Shown here piece by piece: positions 35,168 through 44,270 of a stretch of 64,000 nucleotides of DNA. The notes below the pieces were generated by a model, which saw only the letters and a program-made list of their open reading frames with translations, made no database searches and had not been told where the DNA came from. How positions within the stretch are numbered: the first letter of the stretch is position 1; the number at the start of each line of letters is the position of its first letter. The position numbers were made by a program, and so were the translations under genes. The stretch lies in contig JAFQRC010000003.1 of the NCBI GenBank assembly GCA_017410265.1, positions 62,001 to 126,000 of the forward strand. Reading direction: 5' to 3'. This stretch comes from Ruminococcus sp. GTDB lineage: Bacteria; Bacillota; Clostridia; Oscillospirales; Acutalibacteraceae.

Positions 35168-36049
35168 TCAGTTTTTTCTTTGAGCTAAATCGAGTGCAAG
35201 CTCTATAAGCGGTTTTGTATCTCCGCTGAATACGCTAAGTGCGTCTATAGCATCTTTTGTTAAACTATCAACAAGCTCTTTGCACTTATCAATACCTAAA
35301 AGCGAAACATAGGTTGACTTTGAGTTCTCGCTATCGCTTCCGACAGGCTTTCCAAGCTGTTCACTTGTTGAAGTAACATCTAAGATATCGTCCATAATCT
35401 GGAAAGCAAGTCCAATGCTGTGAGCGTATTTTGAAGCAGCTATTATCTGCTCATCATCAGCTTTGCCGACGATACAACCCATCTCGCATGCCGCTTTAAT
35501 AAGCGCGGCTGTTTTCTTCTCGTCCATCTCTTTTAGCACTTCGAGAGGGGCGTTTTTGCCCTCGCTTTCGATGTCGATAACCTGACCGCCGACCATTCCC
35601 AACGCTCCGCTGTATTTAGCAAGAGTGTGAGCGGCTTTTACCGCTCTGTCAGGTGAAACACTAAGACATGCTTTCTCGCTTAACATAATCTCAAAAGCCA
35701 AGCTCTGCAAAGCATCGCCCGATAAAGTTGCGATATCTTCACCGAACACTTTGTGGTTAGAAAGCTTTCCTCTGCGATAGTCATCATCGTCCATACAAGG
35801 CATATCGTCGTGAATAAGCGAATATGTGTGAATCATTTCTACAGCACACGCGTATGGTAAAGCCTTTTTCACATCCTCACCGCACAGCTCACAGAACATC
35901 AGTGTAAGCAGTGGTCTGATACGCTTTCCGCCACACATCAGCGAATACTCCATAGAGTCAATCAGAGTTTTCTCTCTGTACTCTCCCTGTGGCAAAGAGT
36001 TTATAAGCGCTGTTTCTATCAAATTACAGTAATCTTTTATGTTCATCAT
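35168..36049 (-). CDS. ispA: Polyprenyl (farnesyl/geranyl) diphosphate synthase
   Basis: A 293-residue prenyltransferase. The first Asp-rich motif is DDMPCMDDDD with RRG after it; the second is DDILDVT. It builds farnesyl diphosphate from IPP and DMAPP, the chain needed for undecaprenyl carriers. GGG-A precedes an ATGATG pair; either could serve as start. Confidence 0.95.
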   Translation of the reverse strand: MMNIKDYCNLIETALINSLPQGEYREKTLIDSMEYSLMCGGKRIRPLLTLMFCELCGEDVKKALPYACAVEMIHTYSLIHDDMPCMDDDDYRRGKLSNHKVFGEDIATLSGDALQSLAFEIMLSEKACLSVSPDRAVKAAHTLAKYSGALGMVGGQVIDIESEGKNAPLEVLKEMDEKKTAALIKAACEMGCIVGKADDEQIIAASKYAHSIGLAFQIMDDILDVTSTSEQLGKPVGSDSENSKSTYVSLLGIDKCKELVDSLTKDAIDALSVFSGDTKPLIELALDLAQRKN

Positions 36050-36058
36050 AGCTATCCC

Positions 36059-36289
36059 TTAGTCTTCAAAAAGGCTGTCGCCCTTGCTTTTCATATTTTC
36101 AATACGCTCGTTGATATCCACAATCTGCCCCCTGGTTTCTTCAAGCTTCTTTGTGCAGTAAATAAGCAGCTTGTAAGCTTCTTCGTAAAGCTTCATCATA
36201 TCTTCAAGTGGCACATCGGGTTTTTCCATTTTTGCGACGATTTCTTCGAGCTGTTTGTTTGCTTGTTCAAAAGAAAGTTCTTTGTTCAT
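36059..36289 (-). CDS. xseB: Exodeoxyribonuclease VII small subunit
   Basis: A 76-residue helical protein with the XseB pattern (LSFEQANKQLEEIVAKME, then LEDMMKLYEEAY). It binds the XseA subunit to make a single-strand exonuclease. ATG 36289 starts 1 base after the whiA stop, with AGAGGA as ribosome site inside whiA. xseA, its usual upstream neighbour, is not in the window. Confidence 0.88.
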   Translation of the reverse strand: MNKELSFEQANKQLEEIVAKMEKPDVPLEDMMKLYEEAYKLLIYCTKKLEETRGQIVDINERIENMKSKGDSLFED

Positions 36290-36290
36290 A

Positions 36291-37202
36291 TCAATCATCC
36301 TCTTTAGAAAGCTCAATTAGTTTACTCAGCCGGTGGTTGACACCGCTTCTGGATATAGGTGGAGTGAGCATCTCGCCCATATCTCTTAGTGACAGTTCTG
36401 GATATTCAACCCTGAGCTTTGCTACTTCTTTGAGCTCATCGCTTAAAGTGAGTAACTTGCCGGATTTTTCAAGTTTTTTTATCGCTTTTATCTGAGTTGC
36501 GGAAGCGCAAGCGACCTTCTCAAGATTCGCGATTTCAGAATTTGCCCGCCTATTTACGGTGTTTCTGATTTGCTTTAGTGCTTTTGCGCCCATCACACTC
36601 ATTGCGGAATTTTGTGCTCCCATAAGAGTGAGCAAATCCGTTATCTGTTCGCTATCTTTGACATAAGCTATGTATGAGCCGTTGCGGTTGAGCATTTTCA
36701 TATTAACAGCCAAATCCTCGATTTCGGAAATCAGCTTACACACATCAGTACACAGGCTCTTGTGCGAAAGGCACAGCTCTAAGTGATATCCTTTATCCGG
36801 GTCTGTGACCGAACCACAGCTTAGAAATATTCCCCTGACAAAAGCACGCTCACATTCGTAATCAGAGATATTCGCTCTATTTACTCTCAGCGAAATTTCG
36901 CGATCGTCGTGACCGTAGAAATCAAAAATACGCTTGCAATCAGATGAATCTATCAGCCTCACCGTATAGGCTTTAGAAGATTTAGTGAGCGGTTGAGTTC
37001 GCTCAATAATCGGCGCAAAAAGCATACTACACAGGCTCACAAAGCGATTGGCGGTATATTTATTTTCAGTTTTGAACACGATTTTTTCAGATGTGAAATC
37101 ACGGCACAGCAAAAGCATAGCGTAAAATTCACTTCTGAGCACCTCGACATCGGTGCTTGAGTTCATACACAATTCTTTCTTTGTATCAGTAGCAAATGAC
37201 AT
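36291..37202 (-). CDS. whiA: WhiA DNA-binding regulator
   Basis: A 303-residue protein: an N-terminal LAGLIDADG-like domain (about 1-200, without the nuclease residues) and a C-terminal helix-turn-helix (about 215-300, LSLRDMGEMLTPPISRSGVNHRL, split as two helices). WhiA is widespread in Gram-positives and affects division and sporulation. It follows rapZ by 13 bases, as in Firmicutes, but yvcK, usually between them, is absent. Confidence 0.95.
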   Translation of the reverse strand: MSFATDTKKELCMNSSTDVEVLRSEFYAMLLLCRDFTSEKIVFKTENKYTANRFVSLCSMLFAPIIERTQPLTKSSKAYTVRLIDSSDCKRIFDFYGHDDREISLRVNRANISDYECERAFVRGIFLSCGSVTDPDKGYHLELCLSHKSLCTDVCKLISEIEDLAVNMKMLNRNGSYIAYVKDSEQITDLLTLMGAQNSAMSVMGAKALKQIRNTVNRRANSEIANLEKVACASATQIKAIKKLEKSGKLLTLSDELKEVAKLRVEYPELSLRDMGEMLTPPISRSGVNHRLSKLIELSKEDD

Positions 37203-37215
37203 AATATCCTCAGTG

Positions 37216-38082
37216 TTATGCTTTCCAGATATCTCTGTGGTGAATAGCAGATTGCTGATTGTTGTCAGTAAAGTGGCTGTTTAAAAGTCGTGCAAGTGTT
37301 ACAGAGCGGTGTTTACCACCTGTGCAACCAATCCCAATAACAAGCTCACTCTTACCCTCTTGCTTATAAAGAGGAATCGAGTAATCAAGAAAGCTCACCA
37401 TTTTATCAATAAATTCTTTCGTGACATCAAAGCCTAATACATAGCGTCTGACTTCCTCATCAAGACCTGTTTTATATTTAAGCTCGTTGATGTAGAACGG
37501 GTTTGGCAGACATCTGACATCAAAAATCAGGTCAGCCTCAAGCGGAATACCATATTTGAATCCAAACGACATGCAGGTGATGAGCATACCATCGCTTGCA
37601 TCCAGTGAAAACATAGAAGTAACACGCTCTTTGAGCTGTTTCGGTTCCATGTACGACGAATCTATAACATAATCGGAAATAATTTTGACCGATTTCATAA
37701 GTTCGACTTCGAGCTCAACAGCCTTTTCAAGAGAGCCTCCCGCAAACTCATCAGCAAGCGGATGCTTTCTCCTTGTTTCCTTATAACGGATGAGGAGGGT
37801 GTCAGGTTTTGTGTCTAAGAAAAGGATTTTAAAGCGCTTTCCTGAGAGCTTCGACTTAGAAATAATGTCAGCGAGCTCATTGAACATATTGCCGGAGCGC
37901 ATATCAACTACAACCGCTACCTTCTTCATACGCTTGTCAGCAGAGTTATCACACAAATCGTAGAAAGTATCAAGCAGCAGTGGTGGAATATTATCCACAC
38001 AGTAAAAGCCGATATCCTCCATAGCATGTAAAGCTGAGGTTTTTCCTGCACCCGAAAGTCCAGTAATAATTACAAACTCCAT
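37216..38082 (-). CDS. rapZ: RapZ/YvcJ nucleotide-binding protein
   Basis: A 288-residue P-loop protein. Walker A GLSGAGKT is at 8-15. A conserved C-terminal domain has GCTGGKHRSV near 248-257. In E. coli RapZ directs RNase E to the GlmZ RNA; in Firmicutes it binds GTP/ATP and affects competence and cell wall. GGAGGA precedes the ATG. It is coupled to murB and whiA. Confidence 0.95.
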   Translation of the reverse strand: MEFVIITGLSGAGKTSALHAMEDIGFYCVDNIPPLLLDTFYDLCDNSADKRMKKVAVVVDMRSGNMFNELADIISKSKLSGKRFKILFLDTKPDTLLIRYKETRRKHPLADEFAGGSLEKAVELEVELMKSVKIISDYVIDSSYMEPKQLKERVTSMFSLDASDGMLITCMSFGFKYGIPLEADLIFDVRCLPNPFYINELKYKTGLDEEVRRYVLGFDVTKEFIDKMVSFLDYSIPLYKQEGKSELVIGIGCTGGKHRSVTLARLLNSHFTDNNQQSAIHHRDIWKA

Positions 38083-38097
38083 AGCTCCTCCGTAAAC

Positions 38098-39009
38098 TTA
38101 GTTTCTCTCTATATGAATAATCTCTCGTTCTAAGAAATACCCTGTCTGTTCCTTCACGGTATCCTGAACAAACTTCACGAGGTTAAGTACATCCTCGCAA
38201 GTAGCGTTTCCTATGTTGATGATAAAGCCCGCGTGCTTTTCAGACACCTGTGCACCGCCGATAGTTTTGCCCTTAAGACCACACTGTTCAATCAGTGTTC
38301 CCGCAAAATTTCCCTGAGGCCGTTTGAACACACTGCCGGCACTCGGAAAATCAAGAGGTTGCTTAGTTTTTCTGCGGTCCATGAAGTCATCCATTTTAGC
38401 TTTGATATCTGACTTGTCGCCATTTTCAAGCTCCATAGTTACAAACAAAATGATATCGTCGCTTGTCTTGTAAACACTGTGTCTGTAGGACAAATCAAGC
38501 TGTGTTTTATCTAGTGTCACCACTTCGCCCTCACGGGTAATGTGAGTGACTAAAGTCACGACATCTTTCATCTCTCCACCATAGGCTCCTGCGTTCATAT
38601 ACGCCGCTCCACCTACAGAACCCGGTATACCAAAAGCAAACTCAAGACCCGAAAGCGAGTTATCAAGTGCAAAGTTGCAAAGCCGAGCTAAGTTCACACC
38701 TGCTCCGCAAGTGATTTTATTTTCTTTTACAGAAATATCTTTAAAATCTCCGTCGAGGGTAAGCACTACACCTTTCATTCCTTTATCAGAGATGAGAAGG
38801 TTGCTGCCCTTGCCCAATACGAAAAGCTCTATTTCATTTTCTTTGCACAGCCTAACGACTGCTTTGAGCTGTTCTAAAGTAAAAACTGTGATAAAAAGCT
38901 GAGCTTCTCCGCCTATTTTAAACGAAGTGTGCTTAGATAGCGGTTCGTTTTCGATATATTCAAAACCGAGTTTTTCGGCTGAATCTTTAATTATCTGAAG
39001 GTCGTACAT
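38098..39009 (-). CDS. murB: UDP-N-acetylenolpyruvoylglucosamine reductase
   Basis: A 303-residue FAD enzyme reducing UDP-GlcNAc-enolpyruvate to UDP-MurNAc for peptidoglycan. The FAD domain has LGKGSNLLISDKG; the catalytic SAGSVFKRP loop (serine proton donor) and a C-terminal KHAGFIIN segment follow. The start is ATG 39009 behind GGAGGA; the longer frame back to 39066 overlaps the PHP gene. Confidence 0.96.
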   Translation of the reverse strand: MYDLQIIKDSAEKLGFEYIENEPLSKHTSFKIGGEAQLFITVFTLEQLKAVVRLCKENEIELFVLGKGSNLLISDKGMKGVVLTLDGDFKDISVKENKITCGAGVNLARLCNFALDNSLSGLEFAFGIPGSVGGAAYMNAGAYGGEMKDVVTLVTHITREGEVVTLDKTQLDLSYRHSVYKTSDDIILFVTMELENGDKSDIKAKMDDFMDRRKTKQPLDFPSAGSVFKRPQGNFAGTLIEQCGLKGKTIGGAQVSEKHAGFIINIGNATCEDVLNLVKFVQDTVKEQTGYFLEREIIHIERN

Positions 39010-39019
39010 ATTTCCTCCG

Positions 39020-39742
39020 TTATAGCTTGATATTTTTTTCTTTGCAGTATTCTCTGAGGTTTTCAATGCTCGAATTAACTACGAGCTCTTTCGGGAAATC
39101 AACTTCACTTAGCAACTGAAGTGCGTGCGAAAATTCTCCGACACTAGAAGCAAAGTGAGCATCTGTATCAACGACAACCCGTGCAGAATGCTTTTTACAA
39201 AGTTGGGCGATTTTCCTGCAGTTAGGAATCGAGTCTTTACGAAAGCCTGTGAAGGTTGCGTTGTTGATTTCAACTAAAGTTGAAGTTTCTGCACAGCGCT
39301 TGATAACTGTTTCGTATTCGTAAGCGTAGTACGGTGAGCCCGAGTGACCGATAACATTGACATTCGGGTTATCACACATAGCAAGATAAGCGCCGGTGCA
39401 CTTTTCAACCGAAGGCTCTTTTAACAGCGTGATAGAATGCATAGATGCTACTATCCACTCGAGAGAGTGAAGCAATTTCTCGCTACAATCAAGCGAACCA
39501 TCATAATCAATTATGTTTGCTTCCATTCCTTTTAAGACTCTGACACCATAAAGCTCCTTTGGTACAAGGGATAGACTCTCAAAGTAATATGCTCCCGGAG
39601 CACCTTCCATAGCTCTGCCGTGGTCGGTAATAGCGATAACACTCAGATTCTTTTTAGCTGCTGCCTGCACCATTTCATCAATCGTAGAATACGCGTGGGT
39701 GCAAGCGTTGGTATGCGTGTGTAAATCAGCAATTATATTCAT
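39020..39742 (-). CDS. PHP-domain phosphoesterase
   Basis: A 240-residue metallo-phosphoesterase of the PHP family (YcdX-like). The metal ligands are in DLHTHT (near residue 6), ITDHG, HSLEWI, GHSGSP and VDTDAH. Substrate is unknown. It lies between hprK and murB, a common Clostridial arrangement. The start at ATG 39742 follows GGTGATTT. Confidence 0.9.
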   Translation of the reverse strand: MNIIADLHTHTNACTHAYSTIDEMVQAAAKKNLSVIAITDHGRAMEGAPGAYYFESLSLVPKELYGVRVLKGMEANIIDYDGSLDCSEKLLHSLEWIVASMHSITLLKEPSVEKCTGAYLAMCDNPNVNVIGHSGSPYYAYEYETVIKRCAETSTLVEINNATFTGFRKDSIPNCRKIAQLCKKHSARVVVDTDAHFASSVGEFSHALQLLSEVDFPKELVVNSSIENLREYCKEKNIKL

Positions 39743-39749
39743 CAAAAAA

Positions 39750-40715
39750 TCACCAGTTAGTATCAATTTTCTTTTTGCCGATATCTTCAGGGCTGATATC
39801 CATACCCAAGTTCTGAAGCAGTTCTCTCGCTCCGTTGTAGCCCATCTTCTTCTGACGCTGATTCATAGCAGCGACTTCGATGATGATAGCAAGGTTTCTA
39901 CCCGGCTTGACAGGAATTGTAACAACAGGAACTTCGATTCCGAGTATTTCCATATATTCGTTATCCATACCCATTCTGTCGTATACCTTGGTTGAATCCC
40001 AGATTTCCATATTGATGACCATATCAATCTTCTCGCTCATCTTTACAGCACCCATACCGAAGATTCTGCGGGCATTGATGATACCGATGCCGCGTACTTC
40101 GATAAAGTGACGGATGTTGTCAGGAGATGAGCCGACGAGTGATTTCTTCGAAACTCTCTTAATTTCAACCGCGTCGTCAGCAATCAGACGGTGACCACGC
40201 TTGATAAGCTCGATAGCAGTTTCAGATTTACCGACACCGCTGTTACCAATAAGTAAACAACCTTCGCCGTATACTTCGACGAGTACACCGTGGCGAGTGA
40301 TACGAGGGGCAAGCTCAACATTCAAAAAAGATACAAGTGCCGCTGTAAGAGTAGATGTATCATCAGTTGTGATAAGCACTGGGACCTCGTACTTCTTAGC
40401 ACAGGCAATCAGCACTTCTGATGGAGTCAGATCGCGCGCAATAATAACAGCAGGCGGTCTGTGGGAAAAAATAGGCTCAAGCAGCTTCATCCTCTCTTCA
40501 TCACTGAGGTTATTGAGATAAGAATACTCTGTCATACCTAAGACTACAATCTGTGACGCATCGTAGTAGTCAAGGTAACCTATGAGCTGAAGACCCGGTC
40601 TGTCAATGCTTTTCGAACAAACAAAAAGATTCTCGGGGTCACTGGGCATATAATATTCCTTCAGTCCGATTTCATCAATTACTTTCTTTAAAGATACGCT
40701 GTATTCACTATTCAT
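39750..40715 (-). CDS. hprK: HPr kinase/phosphorylase
   Basis: A 321-residue bifunctional enzyme that phosphorylates HPr at Ser46 to signal catabolite repression. The P-loop GNSGVGKS is at 157-164; the HprK C-terminal signature GIGIINARRIFG follows, then a basic MNQRQKKMGY region. ATG 40715 is preferred; an upstream in-frame GTG has no good ribosome site. The 210-bp spacer upstream holds AT-rich sequence and the DUF421 promoter region but no further gene. Confidence 0.96.
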   Translation of the reverse strand: MNSEYSVSLKKVIDEIGLKEYYMPSDPENLFVCSKSIDRPGLQLIGYLDYYDASQIVVLGMTEYSYLNNLSDEERMKLLEPIFSHRPPAVIIARDLTPSEVLIACAKKYEVPVLITTDDTSTLTAALVSFLNVELAPRITRHGVLVEVYGEGCLLIGNSGVGKSETAIELIKRGHRLIADDAVEIKRVSKKSLVGSSPDNIRHFIEVRGIGIINARRIFGMGAVKMSEKIDMVINMEIWDSTKVYDRMGMDNEYMEILGIEVPVVTIPVKPGRNLAIIIEVAAMNQRQKKMGYNGARELLQNLGMDISPEDIGKKKIDTNW

Positions 40716-40926
40716 AAAAAGCACCGACTTTCATTTATTTTTCACATACGCAAAAACGCATACTTATACAGATTTAATTATACTCCTATATAATAAGTTT
40801 ATAAACCTATTAAAGAACATTTATGAATATTTTATGCATTAATCTGCATAATTTTCCTGCATTTTTAATATATTTCAGACTTTGAATATGAAAATTATTC
40901 CCGCACAAAATACTATTGGTGATTTT

Positions 40927-41385
40927 ATGTTAATTCTACTGCTTCGGACAATACTCATATACGCATTTATTATTCTCGCTGTAAGGCTGATGGGAAAGCG
41001 TCAGGTGAGCGATATGCAGACCTCAGAGCTTGTTATTACACTGATAATATCTGACATAGCAGCTATTCCTATGCAAGGTGTTGAACAACCGCTTTTATCA
41101 GGGTTGTTGCCTATTATGGTCTTGGTTTCACTCGAAATTATACTGAGTATCTTTATGATGAAAAGTGTAAAATTCAGGGACATAATCTGCGGTAATCCTA
41201 TCGTAATCATTGAAGACGGGAAAATTCTCGAAAAACAGCTGAGAAAGCTGAGAATAAGCTACGAGGATTTATACAGTCTATTAAGACAGCAGGAGATATT
41301 TGACATCAGCGAAATCAAAATCGCTATTGTTGAAACTAACGGAAGTGTCAGTCTACTCAAAAACAAGGAGGAAAAGAAAAATTGA
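40927..41385 (+). CDS. DUF421 membrane protein (YetF-like)
   Basis: A 152-residue protein: two membrane helices (about 4-24 and 54-75), the DUF421 motif RLMGKRQVSDMQTSELV in two parts, then a cytosolic domain with NPIVIIEDGKILEKQL. Function is unknown; related proteins affect spore germinant or envelope functions. The start is ATG 40927 behind GGTGAT. It overlaps the next gene as TTGA, which implies coupled translation. Confidence 0.88.
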   Translation: MLILLLRTILIYAFIILAVRLMGKRQVSDMQTSELVITLIISDIAAIPMQGVEQPLLSGLLPIMVLVSLEIILSIFMMKSVKFRDIICGNPIVIIEDGKILEKQLRKLRISYEDLYSLLRQQEIFDISEIKIAIVETNGSVSLLKNKEEKKN

Positions 41386-41762
41386 AACGCATCTGGGTAG
41401 CCCTCTCTCTGATGATTATCTGTTCAGCATTTGCTTGTACTGAATTCATTATAGTAAAATACAAGTCGACCGAATTTTTTGATTTAGTTGAAACTGCAGA
41501 GGTTTATTTTTCCGAAAGAGAATTTAGCAAATCTTATAACACGCTTGATAGTGCTACTAAAAAATGGGAAAAAAGTGAGAAAATTCTCAATATCTTTTTA
41601 TCTCACGAAAAGGTTGACGAGGTTGAAGAAAGCCTGTGCGAGCTTTCAAAATACGCAGAAAATAAAGACAAAACTCTGTTTTATGCAACCTCAGAAAAAG
41701 CAAAAAGGCAGCTGCTCTGCTTAAAACAGAGCGAACTGCCTAATCTTGAAAATATTATGTGA
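41382..41762 (+). CDS. DUF4363 protein, membrane-anchored
   Basis: A 126-residue protein with one N-terminal membrane helix (about 4-24) and a helical exterior domain matching DUF4363 (FFDLVETAEVYFSEREFSKSY in two parts, then EKSEKILNIFLSH). The start is TTG, 5 bases after AAGGAGGAAAAG. DUF421 and DUF4363 genes are often paired in Clostridia. Function unknown. Confidence 0.85.
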   Translation: MKRIWVALSLMIICSAFACTEFIIVKYKSTEFFDLVETAEVYFSEREFSKSYNTLDSATKKWEKSEKILNIFLSHEKVDEVEESLCELSKYAENKDKTLFYATSEKAKRQLLCLKQSELPNLENIM

Positions 41763-41778
41763 TAATTCTAAATCAGAA

Positions 41779-42714
41779 TTATTTGTCGTTTCTCTTCTGC
41801 CACATAACCCAGAGCGGACCAGCGATACAAAGTGATGAGTAGCAACCTGAAACTACACCGATCATCATAGGAAGAGCAAAGCTCTTAACTGAATCAAGAC
41901 CGAAGATAGTAGCTACAACATAAACTGTACCGATAGCGATGAGCGTTGTGATAGATGTGCAGATTGTACGAGTGAGAACTGAGGAAGCGCTGTGGTTGAA
42001 TACATCAGCGATGTCAGCCTTAGGACCAGCAATCTTTCTCTCTTCTCTTACTCTGTCGTAGATAACGATAGTATCGTTGAGTGAGTAACCTAAGATCATA
42101 AGTACAACTGCGATAAAGTTGGAGTCAATCGGCATGCGGAAGATGACATACATAAAGTAAATCATTGCAACATCGTGGAATAAAGCAACAAGTGCCATGA
42201 TACCTGCTGAAAGACCGCCGATGAGCTTAAATCTCAGAGTAACATAAAGCACCATCAGTGCACAAGCGATGAGCACAGCAGTAAGACACTTGAGCAGGAA
42301 CTTAAAGCCCATTGAAGCCTCAACAGAGGTTGACTCCTGATATGCAAATGCGTTGTCAGGGAAAGCCTCTTCAAGAGCTTTTGTGATGTTATCCTGAGTT
42401 GAAGTATCGATAGCTTCTTCACCAGAGAAGTTGATATCAACAACATAAGCATCGTCAGACTCTGTGTTATTCATAATGTCCTTTGATACTGTGAAGGTTA
42501 CAGTATTCTCAGGAGTTGCTGTCTGGATAGTATCCTTGAGTGTATTTTCATCAACTTCACCTGTGAAGCTGTAAGAAATGATAGCGCCACCCTTGAACTG
42601 AATATCAAGAGTTGTGCCGAAAATGAAGTTGCAGATAATACCAATTAAAATAATACCTAAAGAGATGCCGAAGAAAATTTTACTACGACCAACAAAGTTT
42701 AAGTCTTTTTTCAT
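41779..42714 (-). CDS. secF: Protein translocase subunit SecF
   Basis: A 311-residue membrane protein with six helices and the SecF periplasmic loop. QFKGGAIISYSF after helix 1 and the SLNDTIVIYDRVRE motif are typical. With SecD it uses the proton gradient to pull exported proteins through SecYEG. Its ATG overlaps the secD stop by one base. Confidence 0.97.
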   Translation of the reverse strand: MKKDLNFVGRSKIFFGISLGIILIGIICNFIFGTTLDIQFKGGAIISYSFTGEVDENTLKDTIQTATPENTVTFTVSKDIMNNTESDDAYVVDINFSGEEAIDTSTQDNITKALEEAFPDNAFAYQESTSVEASMGFKFLLKCLTAVLIACALMVLYVTLRFKLIGGLSAGIMALVALFHDVAMIYFMYVIFRMPIDSNFIAVVLMILGYSLNDTIVIYDRVREERKIAGPKADIADVFNHSASSVLTRTICTSITTLIAIGTVYVVATIFGLDSVKSFALPMMIGVVSGCYSSLCIAGPLWVMWQKRNDK

Positions 42715-44060
42715 TATTTAGCACCTCCGAACAACCAGTTTTTGCGTAAGCATTTGAAGCCTGCAATGCTCTTGAGCATAACTCTGGAGAAGAATACGCC
42801 CATTACAAAGTTGGAGATAACACCCATTAAGAGTGTGTAACCAAACGCGTAGATAGTACCTGTTGTTGAAGCACCGAACAGCCATGAAAGAATGTTTGAC
42901 GGACCGAATACAAGCAACAGAATGATAGATACGATAACGACAGTCATGTTACCGTCGATGATAGCAGCGAGTGAGTTCTTTGTACCCTTTTCGATTGCGC
43001 CATCGAGAGTTTTACCTGTCTTGAATTCGTCCTTGATACGCTCAGCAGTGATGATGTTAGCATCAACACCCATACCGATAGAGAGGATAATACCAGCAAT
43101 ACCAGGGAGCGTCATTGTAAACGAATCGAATACAGGGAAGAATCTTGTAATAGCAGCAACTGAAAGGCCAACCTGACCTAAAAGTGCGATAACAGCTACA
43201 ACACCTGGGATTCTGTATCTGATAATCATAAACAGAGCAATCAGTATAAGAGCAATAACGCCTGCATAAGCCATAGCAACTAAAGAGTTCTGACCAAGGG
43301 TTGGGCTGATAGAGCTGTAGGACGCAACCTCGAGAGAGAATGGAAGCGCACCACCGTTGATCTGGTTAGCAAGCTTTGTAGCTTCTTCAGCAGTAAAATC
43401 ACCTGTGATAGAAGCAGAACCACCTGTGATACCGTTAGGGTTATCTTTATCAACAACCGGTGAAGAAAGCAAAGTTTCGTCCATATAGATGCCGATTGGT
43501 TTACCTAAGTTAGCTTTAGTAGCTTCAGCAAAAATGTCAGCACCTTCAGAAGTAAGGTCTAAAAGGATCATATACTGACCAGCAGAACCTGTCTCTGTGT
43601 TAACGCCAGCCTGAGCCTTAGCAACAGACGAGCCGTCCATCAGAACTTCGCCTGCTTCGTTTCTAAAAGTAAGCTTAGCAGTAGCTGCAAGTTCATCAAT
43701 GGCTTTTACAGGGTCGAAATCAGTTTCGTCCTCTTTCCATGGGAAACGAACAATAATACGATCACTACCATAGTCAGCATAAAGCTCGTAGTCAGTGATA
43801 CCGTTTGAAACCATACGGGTTTCGATAATAGATTTAGCAGAGTCTAACTGCTCATCTGTGGCGTCGTAGTCATCAGCCGGTTTGAATGTAGCTTCAACAC
43901 CGCCACGGATGTCAATTCCCCATCGAATGTCATCGATACCCTTGATCACTGTTTTCTCTACATCGCCTTCGTAGTATGCTACGCCGAAGATGGAAGAAGC
44001 AGCGAACAGGAGAATCAGAATGGCACAGATGAAGAAAACAGGCTTTGGAATTCTTTTCAT
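42714..44060 (-). CDS. secD: Protein translocase subunit SecD
   Basis: A 448-residue membrane protein. After helix 1 comes the WGIDIRGGVEATF signature, a large exterior domain, then five further helices with GIIL-type GMGVDANIITAERIKDE. Together with SecF it drives late translocation. The start is ATG 44060, 8 bases after GGAGG; an upstream ATG would include the ribosome site. A promoter lies 100 bases upstream. Confidence 0.97.
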   Translation of the reverse strand: MKRIPKPVFFICAILILLFAASSIFGVAYYEGDVEKTVIKGIDDIRWGIDIRGGVEATFKPADDYDATDEQLDSAKSIIETRMVSNGITDYELYADYGSDRIIVRFPWKEDETDFDPVKAIDELAATAKLTFRNEAGEVLMDGSSVAKAQAGVNTETGSAGQYMILLDLTSEGADIFAEATKANLGKPIGIYMDETLLSSPVVDKDNPNGITGGSASITGDFTAEEATKLANQINGGALPFSLEVASYSSISPTLGQNSLVAMAYAGVIALILIALFMIIRYRIPGVVAVIALLGQVGLSVAAITRFFPVFDSFTMTLPGIAGIILSIGMGVDANIITAERIKDEFKTGKTLDGAIEKGTKNSLAAIIDGNMTVVIVSIILLLVFGPSNILSWLFGASTTGTIYAFGYTLLMGVISNFVMGVFFSRVMLKSIAGFKCLRKNWLFGGAK

Positions 44061-44110
44061 GCCTTGGACCTCCATAAATTTTGTGTCGTCAAAAGTGCCT
44101 GCACAGTTTT

Positions 44111-44158
44111 AAAAAATAAAAACTCTGCTACGGTGTACACTTTTAACCATAACAGAGT
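44111..44158 (-). terminator. Terminator overlapping the secDF start site
   Basis: As minus-strand RNA, a 13-bp stem (44158-44146 with 44134-44122) includes two G-U pairs and an 11-base loop, then a U-rich tract (44121-44111). The -10 box of the secDF promoter ends at 44160, so initiation near 44153 falls inside the 5' arm. Only transcripts from upstream contain the complete hairpin. Confidence 0.75.
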
Positions 44159-44159
44159 A

Positions 44160-44188
44160 ATTATACTTTTTTATCACAGAAAAGTCAA
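44160..44188 (-). promoter_or_regulatory. Sigma-A promoter of secDF
   Basis: Minus strand: TTGACT (44188-44183), 17-base spacer, perfect TATAAT (44165-44160). No other promoter-like sequence lies between the hairpin and secD. Confidence 0.85.
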
Positions 44189-44270
44189 CAAAACATTGTG
44201 AAATCTTTGTGATAATTATTAAATTTTGTCGAAAATGAATATATTTTTCTAAAATAGAAATAAAATCCAC

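Noticed and set aside
41762..41782. Bidirectional terminator between the DUF4363 gene and secF
   Set aside because: The stem is AT-only apart from two pairs and there is no real T-run; it fits better as a member of the TTCTA palindrome family.
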